Made by a program: the position numbers and the translations under genes
Part shown: piece after piece, positions 56,501 through 63,584 of the stretch
How positions within the stretch are numbered: the first letter of the stretch is position 1
How the letters are laid out: the number at the start of each line of letters is the position of its first letter
Notes under the pieces: generated by a model
What the model was told of the DNA's origin: nothing
The model's input: the letters and a program-made list of their open reading frames with translations, nothing else
Databases searched by the model: none
Assembly (NCBI GenBank): GCA_947095585.1
Contig: OX352763.1
Location: forward strand, 104,697,908 to 104,761,907
Direction: 5' to 3'
Length of the DNA stretch: 64,000 nt
DNA from: Nephrocerus scutellatus
Taxonomy: Eukaryota; Arthropoda; Insecta; Diptera; Pipunculidae

Positions 56501-56944
56501 ATAAAATTTAAGGGACTTGCACGAATCGACACCAAATCCTGCACGTTTTTTCAAAAGCAATTTGTAAATTATTATTGCAAAGATTTTTGAAAAAAAAATT
56601 CCCCACTCTCTTCTTCACAATAAATTTCACTTGCACGTGTCCTTCATTACATTGGATTCACGTTGCATTATTTTAAAATGGATAGAAAGTGGGTGAATCC
56701 ATTTTTTCCATCCGTTTTGGTTGTAGCCGTTAATTGTATCTATAGCTATGCGGTTATGTATATATGTACGCACCTTCTTGCAGTAATCCAACAGATCCAT
56801 TTTATCTCGTAAACATGTTGCACTCGATGTCTTCTTGTTTAGATCTGTTACCCATCGTCCTTCCTCGGAGAGAAATTGCGGTTGGAAAACTTGTCCAGCT
56901 TCGCAGAGAACTGCAATTTGCGGTTCCCATCGTGGTGAAGCAGC
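32493..56944 (-). CDS. Appl: Appl, beta-amyloid precursor protein-like (ten exons, signal-peptide exon missing)
   Basis: Type I neuronal membrane glycoprotein of the APP family, known in Drosophila for roles in axon growth, synapse formation and memory and for secretase shedding. Exons join in phase: 56774-56944, 42349-42487, 42046-42264, 41291-41925, 41082-41234, 40626-40775, 39934-40550, 36261-36405, 36009-36185, 32493-32594; 2508 nt, 835 residues plus stop. Domains in order: growth-factor-like and copper-binding halves of E1, acidic/Ser-rich linker, helical E2, juxtamembrane region, one membrane helix and a tail with NPTY. All introns are GT-AG. The first 14.3-kb intron is loaded with satellite and LINE DNA. 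The first residues match the mature Drosophila protein, so only the signal-peptide exon is lacking; it is probably upstream of the window. The frame is unbroken throughout, so the gene is presumably functional. Confidence 0.97.
32694..33289 (-). mobile_element. Mariner-type deletion derivative in the last Appl intron
   Basis: About 35-bp imperfect inverted ends (left TAGGGTTTTTCAATAAGAGC, right, inverted, TCGGGTGTTTCAACAGATGC, both followed by CTTCAACTTTT) with TA at the outer edges. Minus-strand coding from ATG 33165 reads [18 protein letters not shown] ... RALRPFYGP, then a stop, then [17 protein letters not shown] ... VTVWCGL: the N-terminal HTH part fused to the first catalytic D block, with everything between deleted. 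GGATTACATGCCGGC is duplicated in tandem near 32905-32934. Non-autonomous. Confidence 0.85.
33458..34340 (+). pseudogene. Mariner/Tc1-superfamily transposase, truncated and frameshifted
   Basis: The left end resembles a transposon terminus (TGTGATCAGATTGGAGG at about 33461). Coding starts at ATG 33571: [20 protein letters not shown], helix-turn-helix region, [20 protein letters not shown] in another frame (about 33845-33905), then [17 protein letters not shown] (first catalytic D, about 34042), [17 protein letters not shown] and DIWFQQD (second D, about 34325). Immediately after, the sequence leaves the family, so the third catalytic residue and the right TIR are lost. At least two frame breaks. 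Related to, but distinct from, the element at 32694-33289, which points the other way. Confidence 0.85.
34368..34560. repeat. 113-bp direct repeat after the transposase break
   Basis: ACTGTTGTTGATGCTTTTGC starts at 34368 and again at 34481, each followed by AACTGTCG.CAGCT.CTT and GAGCCGAGC.GTTC. The first unit begins where the transposase is cut, so it may mark the inserted DNA that truncated it. Confidence 0.7.
34899..35000 (+). pseudogene. Mariner-type transposase scrap
   Basis: Reads [13 protein letters not shown], stop, QNCR, the first catalytic aspartate block of the same superfamily as 33458-34340 but of a third subfamily. Too short to define further. Confidence 0.6.
35001..36008. other. 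Appl intron sequence without other features
   Basis: Part of the intron between the transmembrane and last Appl exons. Nothing recognised apart from the donor at 36007-36008. Confidence 0.5.
36009..36185 (-). CDS. Appl: Appl exon: transmembrane helix
   Basis: 59 codons in phase 0, acceptor ATCTAG, donor GTCAGT. Reads [17 protein letters not shown], then the hydrophobic helix [25 protein letters not shown], and the start of the tail [16 protein letters not shown]. The charged stop-transfer KWRTSR sets the inside end of the helix. Confidence 0.96.
36261..36405 (-). CDS. Appl: Appl exon: extracellular juxtamembrane segment
   Basis: One base plus 48 codons, acceptor GTCTCTAG, donor GTAGGA. Reads [48 protein letters not shown]. 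It lies just outside the membrane, where the A-beta-like region and secretase cleavage would be. Confidence 0.96.
36640..39115 (+). pseudogene. RTE-type LINE, nearly full length but inactive, in an Appl intron
   Basis: Endonuclease start [20 protein letters not shown] at about 36748, GDINAKIGR block at 37140, [15 protein letters not shown] at 37290, linker (37550-37940). RT then reads [33 protein letters not shown] and [11 protein letters not shown] (first catalytic D, 38430-38465). At about 38715 A-D-D-I replaces YADDI because the tyrosine codon became TAG. C-terminal [18 protein letters not shown] is followed by the 3' end at about 39110. Many stops and small deletions. It lies antisense to Appl, between its E2 and juxtamembrane exons. 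Confidence 0.87.
39212..39615. repeat. 101-bp tandem repeat in an Appl intron
   Basis: GGATGGTT starts at 39212, 39313, 39414 and 39515 (period exactly 101). The units are nearly identical, with GTTAAACACATTTTAATTAT and ATTTTTCAGATTATGGGATG. Outside the array the sequence dissolves into short ATTATAGGATG-like motifs (39120-39700), probably the ancestral sub-repeat. Confidence 0.92.
39934..40550 (-). CDS. Appl: Appl exon: end of E2 and juxtamembrane linker
   Basis: 205 codons plus two bases, acceptor TTTTTAG, donor GTAAGG. Starts [20 protein letters not shown] (basic heparin-binding helix), passes through [20 protein letters not shown], the SKDDIPGS segment and a long charged coiled region ([20 protein letters not shown]). 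It ends in a less conserved Ala/Lys-rich linker YADSTT-. The last two bases plus the C of the next exon make a serine codon. Confidence 0.96.
40626..40775 (-). CDS. Appl: Appl exon: central E2 helices
   Basis: 50 codons in phase 0, acceptor ATTTTAG, donor GTGGGT. Reads [50 protein letters not shown], practically unchanged from Drosophila. Confidence 0.96.
41082..41234 (-). CDS. Appl: Appl exon: start of E2
   Basis: 51 codons in phase 0, from acceptor AACAAG to donor GTTGGT. Reads [49 protein letters not shown], the first long helix of the E2 domain. Confidence 0.96.
41289..41303 (-). promoter_or_regulatory. Appl: Paired GTAAGT donors 12 bp apart at the end of the Appl linker exon
   Basis: The minus strand reads TACAAA-GTAAGT-CAAAAA-GTAAGT. 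Both donors are perfect matches to the consensus and both are in phase 0, so using the proximal one would drop exactly VSQK from the protein. Drosophila APPL retains KVSQ at this place, supporting the distal donor (exon end 41291) as the main one. Confidence 0.65.
41291..41925 (-). CDS. Appl: Appl exon: acidic and serine/alanine-rich linker
   Basis: Begins after TTTCGCAG and reads [20 protein letters not shown], then Asp/Glu-rich runs ([23 protein letters not shown]), a Ser/Ala/Gly-rich stretch and finally [21 protein letters not shown]. It links E1 to E2. The acidic repeats and GAT/TCA codon runs explain the many antisense frames here. Length differs from Drosophila as expected for a disordered linker. 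Two donors close the exon (see 41291-41303). Confidence 0.95.
42046..42264 (-). CDS. Appl: Appl exon: copper-binding domain of E1
   Basis: Reads [20 protein letters not shown], then [27 protein letters not shown] and [13 protein letters not shown]: the copper-binding subdomain with its six cysteines and the H.H and M positions that correspond to metal ligands in mammalian APP. The acceptor is a CAG-AAG pair (42270-42265); use of the downstream AAG gives LGPF as in Drosophila, while the upstream CAG would add one Glu. Donor GTAAGT. Confidence 0.96.
42265..42270 (-). promoter_or_regulatory. Appl: Tandem acceptor (NAGNAG) before the Appl copper-binding exon
   Basis: CAGAAG on the minus strand offers two acceptors three bases apart. 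Both keep the frame: the first yields Leu-Glu-Gly-Pro, the second Leu-Gly-Pro. The upstream tract is pyrimidine-poor, which favours flexible choice. Usage is unknown. Confidence 0.6.
42349..42487 (-). CDS. Appl: Appl exon: heparin-binding / growth-factor-like part of E1
   Basis: 46 codons plus one base, from acceptor TTGCAG to donor GTGAGT. Reads [27 protein letters not shown] and [15 protein letters not shown], completing the growth-factor-like domain with its basic surface. Confidence 0.96.
43320..45010 (-). pseudogene. RTE-type LINE with central RT deletion
   Basis: On the minus strand: ENDO-RT linker ([20 protein letters not shown] block at 44480-44740), RT start [18 protein letters not shown] (44190-44240), [21 protein letters not shown] at about 43970. 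Then, without the GVRQG and YADD blocks, the C-terminal region [37 protein letters not shown] and [16 protein letters not shown] (43447-43860), ending in the shared 3' sequence at about 43330. The RT core is deleted at about 43940-43967. Confidence 0.85.
45011..47899. other. Appl intron DNA with simple repeats
   Basis: Contains (GATGGC)n/(GAT)n at 45821-45870, (TG)n at 46340-46358, (AC)n at 46701-46712 and (GAA)n near 45530. Several open frames follow these simple repeats and are not supported as genes. Confidence 0.55.
47900..48639. repeat. CAGTC-rich degenerate simple repeat next to the satellite
   Basis: AGTCAC/CAGTCG/CAGTCA words recur through 47975-48420, densest at 48318-48400 in a period of 3 or multiples. 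It ends about 240 bp before the first satellite monomer, with AC/AAC-rich sequence between. It might be a decayed repeat of its own or an edge of the satellite-bearing segment. Confidence 0.5.
48640..50933. repeat. 65-bp satellite array with higher-order repeats, in an Appl intron
   Basis: About 35 head-to-tail monomers of 65 bp, each with a TAGAATT.CCTCAC start, ATTGAA.GGCT.AAGAGCGA in the middle and a CTTCA..TCCACGCTTAACGC end. Monomer starts at 49021, 49086 and 49151 show the period. Variants recur in blocks: a 488-bp block (seven monomers plus one cut to 33 bp) from 48663 recurs at 49151, and a 520-bp eight-monomer block from 49769 recurs from 50289. 65 is not a multiple of three and all frames close, so it is non-coding. 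The array ends sharply at CACTTCCACGCGAAATGCC. Confidence 0.95.
50934..51149. other. Short unassigned stretch after the satellite
   Basis: Nothing recognised. Confidence 0.4.
51150..51720 (+). pseudogene. LINE fragment (jockey-like): linker and RT start
   Basis: Frames read [28 protein letters not shown], a TG.DGIP-like block ([15 protein letters not shown]) and [37 protein letters not shown]. These are the first RT motifs. It stops before the catalytic aspartates, at about 51720, where a second copy begins. Confidence 0.78.
51722..53100 (+). pseudogene. LINE fragment (jockey-like): RT with altered active site, and C-terminal region
   Basis: Reads [59 protein letters not shown] (first catalytic D), [19 protein letters not shown] and [14 protein letters not shown] at 52404-52415 replaces YADD, removing a catalytic aspartate. 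Stop at 52477, then a shifted frame with [18 protein letters not shown] and [12 protein letters not shown] up to about 53005. Not functional. Confidence 0.86.
53390..54170 (+). pseudogene. LINE fragment (jockey-like): RT core to C-terminus
   Basis: Reads [40 protein letters not shown] and [16 protein letters not shown] at 53719-53730 stands for FADD. Further degenerate frames end with a [11 protein letters not shown] and FFIRAARLWNTLP-like block. Third of three neighbouring, same-strand RT fragments. 5'-truncated. Confidence 0.82.
54280..55280 (-). pseudogene. RTE-type LINE remnant: 5' region and endonuclease
   Basis: The minus strand shows the 5' region (matching 13095-13260), then endonuclease blocks: [19 protein letters not shown] sequence, [20 protein letters not shown], and finally [35 protein letters not shown] (the ID..L block) at 54299-54490. 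RT is absent. 3'-truncated by comparison with 36640-39115. Confidence 0.78.
55281..56773. other. Appl intron DNA, no gene recognised
   Basis: Includes A-rich stretches and the donor of the first visible Appl exon (56773-56772). No supported coding region or repeat family. Confidence 0.5.
56774..56944 (-). CDS. Appl: Appl exon: growth-factor-like part of E1
   Basis: 57 codons, phase 0 to phase 0. Starts [17 protein letters not shown] after acceptor CCACAG and ends LLDYCKK before donor GTGCGT. Contains the N-terminal cysteines of the growth-factor-like domain and the block [10 protein letters not shown]. It follows the signal-peptide cleavage region of the Drosophila protein. The exon carrying the signal peptide is not visible in the 7 kb upstream. 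Confidence 0.95.
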
Positions 56945-57587
56945 CTGTGGAGTAGAAATGAAATGGATTTGTATTTTGATTTTTTCAATCAGAACATCAA
57001 TATTAAAAGAAAAAGATTAGATTTTAAACAAAAAGACCTTGGAAAAGTGATACGCAGTGTATATCTCATGGGATATTGTTGTCCTGCGAGGTTGGATGCA
57101 GTAAATAGAAATCAATTGGTCAAAACCACAAATTAGAAGAGCTCGTATTGAGTACTTGTATAACTGATGCCTGCGGCTGGGCAGGCACTCCTAAAAATAC
57201 GAGTGTGGATGCCTACCTTGAACATTCTATCCCACAAAGTTTCTTGGAAAAAGTCCTGTATTGTATAAGACAGCAAATCCCCAACAAAAAATGTCATACC
57301 AAGTCTTTATACTAAGCCGCATGGTCCATATATATAAGATGATAATACGAATAATCGCCGCAGTTTCAATCGCCTAAAAACCAAAACTAAATAATCGCCC
57401 AAAAAAGCTGTTGGCCAACTGACATCTTTTTAATTTGGGCGATTGTTTATATGGAATGAATAATTGCCAAAATGTGGAAGAATACATAATTTCCAAAATT
57501 GGACTCTTGAGCGGTTATCTATTTTACTTTAAGTGTTCATAATTTATTTTAATCATGAATTTAAACCAAAATCGCCCAAAGTAGACC

Positions 57588-58113
57588 TTAGCCTTCTCAA
57601 CGGAGGAAGCTTCGGTCTCCTTGACATTCTTTAAGTCCACCATTCTTGGGTAGTTTGGCCTTCTTCGTAATATTGCTGGACTCATCCTGAGACCTGTTTC
57701 TGGCTAAATGTGGAAGTGGTAGCCTACTTGCTACCGTTTTGCCCCTTGTTGAACTCCTTTATCACCCTGAGATATTTGAATTCGTCCGCTGCGTCTATTT
57801 CGTCAACAGTACCGGCAGCTTTGCTCTTAGCAATCTTGCTTAGAATGAAGACAGCCCTCTGATTCTGCTGCTTCCAAAGAACAGCAGCGGTTTTCATTCT
57901 CTTGCTCTTAGGAACGACCACGGCGACATTGGGCAAGGTAGTGGTTTTGCCGAGCACACCAATCTATGGCTGATACTCGCCATGCTAAGCTGTTGAGCAC
58001 TATGGCTGGTACTCACGTTGTGATCTGCTGACATCAGCGTCTCTTGACTAGACGCCAACAGATCATTTCAACAGATAGGACGAGCTACTTTAAGGCCTCT
58101 CCTACTTCTTAAA
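57588..58113 (-). other. Foreign 0.5-kb segment inside the hairpin minisatellite
   Basis: The repeat stops after CAAAGTAGACC at 57588 and resumes after an A-run at about 58113. Read on the minus strand the segment starts with T/A-run sequence. It carries one open frame (57724-57957) and GC content higher than its surroundings. An A-run at one edge could suggest a retroposed sequence, but on the minus strand the run is at the upstream side, which does not fit a simple poly-A tail. Confidence 0.5.
57724..57957 (-). pseudogene. Unidentified 78-residue open frame, possibly a retroposed gene fragment
   Basis: No ATG start (begins at a non-ATG codon after an in-frame TAG). The product is basic and well mixed, not low-complexity: GKTTTLPNVAVVVPKSKRMK, AVLWKQQNQRAVFILSKIAK, then DEIDAADEFKYLRVIKEF and NKGQNGSK at the end. 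I do not recognise the family. Codon use looks like real coding sequence, in contrast to the surrounding minisatellite. It might be a piece of a host gene or of a transposon ORF1. Confidence 0.4.
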
Positions 58114-58856
58114 AAAAAGGGAATTATTTATTGGGTGAATCTTCAGAATGAAAAATCGCCAAAATTTTGAAGAAAATGTGATATAAAGTTTTGGGCGAAT
58201 GTTCAAAAATAATCGCCCAAAGAGATTTGTGCGCGATTGTTTATAACAAATTAAAGCCAAATTAAGAACACAAGCCGGTCAAAGTAGATTTCGGGCGATT
58301 GCTTATAATGAATAATCACAAAAAAAATAAGAATAAATAAACGCCTAAAGTATCTTTTTGGGTAATTGCTTGATAATTGTCAAAACATTGAAGGATAAAT
58401 AATCGCCAAAAGTAAATTTCTATGCGATGGTTTACAAAGAATATTCGCCAAAATTTTGAAGATTAAATAAACGCCTAAAGTAGATTTTTGGGCGATTGTT
58501 TACAATGAATATTCGCCAAAAAGAATAAATAATCGCCCAAAGTAGACTTTTGGGCGATTGTTCGTAATGGAAAATCACCAAAATTTTGAAGAATAAATAA
58601 TCGTCTAAAGTAGCTTTTTGCCGATTGCATAAAGTAAATAATCGTCAAAATATTGAAGGATAAACAATCGCCCAAATTGTATTTTTAAGTATTTTGTTTG
58701 ATTTGATTTAAGGCTTGTCCGAAGCGTTTTTGCATCGCGCTAAGAGTGTAATTAAATTGGAAATTATCCTATTAATTCCATGGTAACAAGTTTGACTTTT
58801 TTTGAATAAAAAAATAAGTCCAACAAAAAAATAAGTCAACTGTAGCAGCCGATAAT

Positions 58857-59140
58857 TACCAGAAATACGAGCACGGTTGCTCAAAGCCAACAAAGCTTAC
58901 TATAGTCTGTCAAGACTCTTCAAATCCAGGAACTTAACCATAACATCCAAGCTGCTGGTATATAAGACAATGGTCATACAAGTACTTATATATGGATCCG
59001 AGACTTGGGTGCTTAGCAAAAATCATTCTGACCTCTTAGCCGCGTTAAGAGAGAAGAGTCTTATGGAGAATTGTTAGCCCCGTATGTGAGGAAGGACGAT
59101 TCCGGAGGCTCGATAATGATGAGATCTACGAGCTAAATCC
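58857..59140 (+). pseudogene. RTE-type LINE C-terminal fragment
   Basis: Reads [39 protein letters not shown] and [18 protein letters not shown], equal to the C-terminal part at 43560-43860. Ends in stops near 59075. Confidence 0.82.
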
Positions 59141-59189
59141 TGTCCGTCCAAGTATGCATAACGTCATAAGAAGAGATAGAAAAAAATTA

Positions 59190-59610
59190 TTCTTTTTCTT
59201 GTAAATCCTCAATACTAGGTGCGGGAAGCTTATGTTTTTAAATTTGACCCGAACGCGAATGTTGCATAGCCATTAATTTATTGTTTCAAATCTGTTAGCG
59301 GATGGTTCCATTTTTGCCCCGAGCACATGAAGTCCTGCATGGTGCTGTATAATACTCAAAGTCTGATTTCATAGTCTGATTTTTGTAAGACTCCATTCCC
59401 GTCCATCAAGTCTCCTTAACTGCTATTTTTTAGCATTATACTTAGACGGAGTATTGGCTGAGTGCTGTGCAGTGTGCACATCAGAAAAAGTCTGCAAAAG
59501 ATTGAAAGATCCTCATCCGCAGTATATTAGGCTTGGTTTAAAGCAACCGTGTGTGTGATGCAGAGATTGGACTCGAGATTCTTAAAGTCTAGTTCAAATT
59601 ATTTCACCTC
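59190..59610 (-). pseudogene. RTE-type LINE endonuclease scrap plus C-terminal scrap
   Basis: 59200-59480 is a diverged reverse copy of the endonuclease region also at 54730-55010 (shared CCCCGAGCACATGA, GTCTGATTTTTGTA, GCTGTGCAG). At 59540-59605 a short piece resembles the C-terminal block at 15370-15425 (GGCTT..TT.AAGCAA.CG). Both are decayed. Confidence 0.6.
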
Positions 59611-61149
59611 CACCTTTATCGAAATTGCGCCACTACGTTGCTTTCCACTTAATTCCTAAAAAGTTTTAGACTGATTTTTCAGAATTGATTGTGAAGTTGG
59701 TTTTTCTTTGCATTGCTTCTTTAATTAATTTATTTCTTAAAAATTAATTTCTTTCATCTGAATTTTATTCTAGGGATTACATTTGGAGAGAGAGCCTTTT
59801 CGAAATTCGAAAAATTGGCCAAGAAAAGTGGTGGGTTGGGGACTTTTTTAAGCCAGTCAGGCATCAGGCATACATTTTACGACATGTTGTGATACTACTC
59901 GCTGTTTTCAAATATTCCTGCGGGAGACCAATCCGTTTTATTCGTTTTTTTTTGGCACAAGTAAGCGCTTATGCTTAATTCTTAATATTCTACTTCTATA
60001 AAATAAATGTCATACACAGCATGATCCAATTGACTTTCCTCTTATTGTCGTCCCTCTGTCGCTCCCAATGTTTTCTTTGCTTCTTCACCAATCTCCATTG
60101 TATTCGTATTAAAATGAGTATATCCGCTTCCAGCTTCTAGATGGGTGAATGTGGTGGTCGATCATGGTAAACCAGTTCTACTCGTGCCATGTTACATTCT
60201 CTTTGAAATTTGATGACAGCAATTCCTTATGAAATACATGAATGTATTTATCTCCAATTCCCCAACTGTGTGTGAGTATTACACAAATGATTTCATTTTT
60301 CCCTCGAGGCAATCTTTTGCGTCGTACCTATACGTATACATCGTATATTCTGCCTTCGAGTATTATGTAACAATTTTCACAGGGAATGAGCAACATGTCA
60401 ATTACAAAATCTCGTTTACTTTTTTTTCTGTGTATTGTTTAAAGAAAGAGGGAAAAACAGGAGCAAATTCCTATTATTCCATTGAGATTTGCATTTAACA
60501 CATTTTCTTCATTTTGTTTTCGTTTTGGTATTCTCGGCACATGTGTACTACATTTAAATCCAACCAATATCCAGCGATCCAACCATCCATTCATTTATTT
60601 CCAATAATGGATGCGAATGCTCTTCCTGTAAATTGTTATGTAGGAACACGAGCACCTAATGTTACCCATATACCCAACGCTTGTCGTGTACAATGCTTGT
60701 ATATCCACTTATGATAGGCGATGCCTACGCGCGCTATTACGATTAAGTTTCTTCTTCTTCTTTCTTAGCAAATATACATAAAATAATAAACAATCCAAAG
60801 TGGGTGGCTGTTTATGAGTGACTATGCATGGCCTAGTGCGCCTACTACCATATGTCCTAGATTATTGTTATTTGTTCGCGAATGGCTTAGATGAAAACGG
60901 AAATCAAAGCAACTCAACGTAACGCAACTCAACTCAATGCATTGCAATGCAAAGTGTGATCATTTGGCTAACGTCAGTTAGTCGGAAAATTTCAACACGA
61001 CATCCGACTAAAAATTCTGCCAACAAATTTTTCTGGACCAAAAACTGCTAAACGACTAACAAAGGCCTCGTAGAAGCAACATCTCCCGATAGCTGAAGGT
61101 CCGCTAAATAAAGAGAAAGAGCCTCTGCAGCCGAATAACTTGCAGCTTT
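59611..61149. other. Unassigned DNA upstream of Appl exons
   Basis: No supported gene. CAACTCAACG/CAACTCAATG words repeat at 60908-60945. Any Appl 5' UTR or signal-peptide exon here was not recognisable. Confidence 0.45.
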
Positions 61150-63580
61150 CTTAGTAAGTCCTACTACCACCTCCTCGTGGTGCCATCTGGGAGTTTCTCT
61201 GGAAATAGCGAACGGAAGTGGGCATATGGGGAGCCTCTTGCGCCACAAAACAGGATAAGTGTCGGTTGGTATCTGGCCCAGCGAGCCGCAACCGTAAAAA
61301 ACCCAACTGCTCCGAAACGTAATACAATGTCTCGGATACGGACGGACACTTTCTTGACAAGCTTTAGCTATCGTACACTGACAACGATAGGTTTCTGGAA
61401 CGTAAAGACCCTCCTCGACTTACTTCATGAAGGATCTCATAACGCCAGATTCCTCCAATAAGAGCGTGAGTTTACGCGCTATATTATAGACATCTTGGGG
61501 TTGAGTTAAATAAGATTCCGGAGAATATCATTCTCCAACAAATAATACTGTTATGCTCTGCTTCGGTAGACCAGCTGGGAGCGGACGGAGGTCTGGAGTT
61601 GGACTGATGCTAACTCCGGCAGCACGAAACATCCTTATATCGTGGAAACCTCACAGTGACCAGACACTGACGGTAGATTCCAGAGTAGAGTAAGAAAAAT
61701 TACCATCATCGAAGACGCGACTGAGGACGAAAAGGACCATTTTTTAATCATTTGAGCTACGTGTATAACCAAACGCCTAATTACGACATCGTAATGGTGA
61801 TGGCGGACTTCAACGCCATGGTAGGAAGCGAAAATACTATGCTTAAGCAAGTGATGGGAGATCACGGTCTTGGTGACTGGAACGATAACGGAGAGTGGTA
61901 TGTGGACTTCTGTAATAGCAATCGCCTAGTCATTGGAGGTACGCTGTTTAAGCATAACACCTGCCACAAAATCAGTTGGGTTTCAACTGACAGGCAGCCA
62001 TCACACTACATCAAACGAACTCAACATTATCAGGTTTATTACTGATAGCTTTAGGGAACCCGAAGTACGCCAACAATACAGGGACCATCTTGCCTTAGAA
62101 GTAGAAATGATCAACCGCATACCGTAGGAGAACGTGGACGACCACTGAAATGCTGTAAAAAGGGTTTTTGTAACTAAGCGAACGCACCTACGTCGGTAAA
62201 AGGCAGAATAATCACCGAACATGGTTATCGGCAGACACCTGCTGACAGATCGATGAGCGTAAAGTAATCAAGGCTCGAATTGCTGTGCCCTCAGCAGTAG
62301 AGAGTACCGAGCTAGAAGCCCAATTTCGCGTCAAAAATAAAGAATTGCAGCGTAGTGTAAGACGGGACAAACGACAGTACATCGACTCACTTGCCCCAAT
62401 GGCCGAAGAAGCAGCAAGAAGGGATTACAGTAGGACTGTCAATGACATCACCAAGAAGCTCAATCGTGGTCGGAACTTCAAACAATATCCAGTGAAAAGT
62501 TCAGATAATGACCTTCTGATATCGGATGAGGAGCAGCTCACTAGATGGAGAGAACATTTCGCTACAGTCCTTAATCACTTGGACGATGGCGAAATAACAG
62601 CAGCAATCAAGTCTCTCAAGAAAAATAAAGCGGTGGGTATTAACGGCATCCGTGCCGAAATATTCCAAGTGGCACATCGGCTGAACTTCTGGACCCGATC
62701 ATACGAAGAGCGTGTGAAAATGATCAATTTCCCCAATAGTGTAAAAGCTCCAAAAAAGGGAAATCTGATGGAATGTGGTAACTGGACAGGTATATGCGTT
62801 TTACCGGCCGAAGCCAAGATAATAGCTAGAATCATATTAGAACGCGTAAAGGAGCATTTAGAGTCAACTCTCGACGTCGAACAGGCAGGCTTTCGCTCTA
62901 GATCCTCTTGCATCGATCGCATAGACATCATAATAGAACAATGCGTCGAGTACAGATCTCGCTACATTGACTGTTCATCGACTTCGAGATGGCTTTTGAA
63001 AGCTTAAATCGGGATGCTATCTGGTTGGCCCAGGAGGGGTATCCCAGAAAAAATTATAGCTATTATGAAAGCAACATAAGTGGGAAGTAAATGTCACGTC
63101 CTACACAAAGGTAAGGTGTCCGAGGAATTTGAAGTCAAAAGTGGAGTACGTCAGGGATGCATAATATCACCGCTGTTATTCCTGGTTGTCATCAGTGATG
63201 TACTCCGTGCAGCACTGATGGTAGGAAACAATGGAATTCGATGGACTATGACAACTTACCTTAAACACCTGGACTACGCTGATGATAATACCTTCACATG
63301 ATGGCCCAAAATCTAGAAACCGAAGCAAGCAAAGTTAGGGCTCAAGATAAACACTGCCAAAACAAAAGCCTTAAACACTTCTAACACTCGTTCGTAACTA
63401 AACATTGCTGGACAGGTATAGTCGAAAAAGTTGAAAACTTTGTATACTTAGGAAGTGTGGTCCCGGGTGAACGCGGTTGCACCGAACTGGATATCAGGAA
63501 AGAAAGGGCTACGTTCGGAATGCTATCGAAAGTCTGGAGAGGGAATGTTTTCAGCTTAAGAACTAATCTGACTAACTTAG
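61150..63580 (+). pseudogene. RTE-type LINE, second family, endonuclease plus RT
   Basis: Endonuclease: TIGFWNVKTLLDLLHEGSHN at 61385, IIDILGLS at 61475, MVMADFNAMVGSENTM at 61790 (GDFNA with G to A change) and ISWVSTD at 61975. Linker and RT: LEAQFRVKNKELQRSVRRDK, KSLKKNKAVGINGIRAEIF, VKAPKKGNLMECGNWTGICV, VEQAGFRSRSSCID, IDCSSTSRWLLKA, VRQGCIISPLLFLVVISDV and LDYADDNTFT (Y-A-D-D intact near 63276-63287). Several stops and frameshifts (62130, 63004, 63301). The C-terminal YLGSVVP and LSKVWRGNVFSL end at about 63580. Different family from 36640-39115. Confidence 0.86.
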
Positions 63581-63584
63581 GAGA

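Larger units (their letters stand above)
42488..56773 (-). other. Appl: 14.3-kb Appl intron packed with repeats
   Basis: Intron between the two growth-factor-like exons, bounded by donor GTGCGT (56773-56768) and acceptor CAG (42490-42488). It carries an RTE copy, the 65-bp satellite, three LINE RT fragments and another RTE fragment, listed separately. 42530-43320 and 45011-47900 hold no recognised gene. Confidence 0.85.
57340..58690. repeat. Self-complementary minisatellite (ATCGCCCAAA / TTTGGGCGAT)
   Basis: Diverged units of the pattern AATCGCCCAAA-GTAGACTT-TTTGGGCGATT followed by GTTTA.AATGAATA.TCGCCAAAATTTTGAAG. The two halves of the first block are reverse complements and could form a hairpin; the best example is at 58530-58562. 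The array lies upstream of the first visible Appl exon and is split by unrelated sequence at about 57588-58113. Confidence 0.85.
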
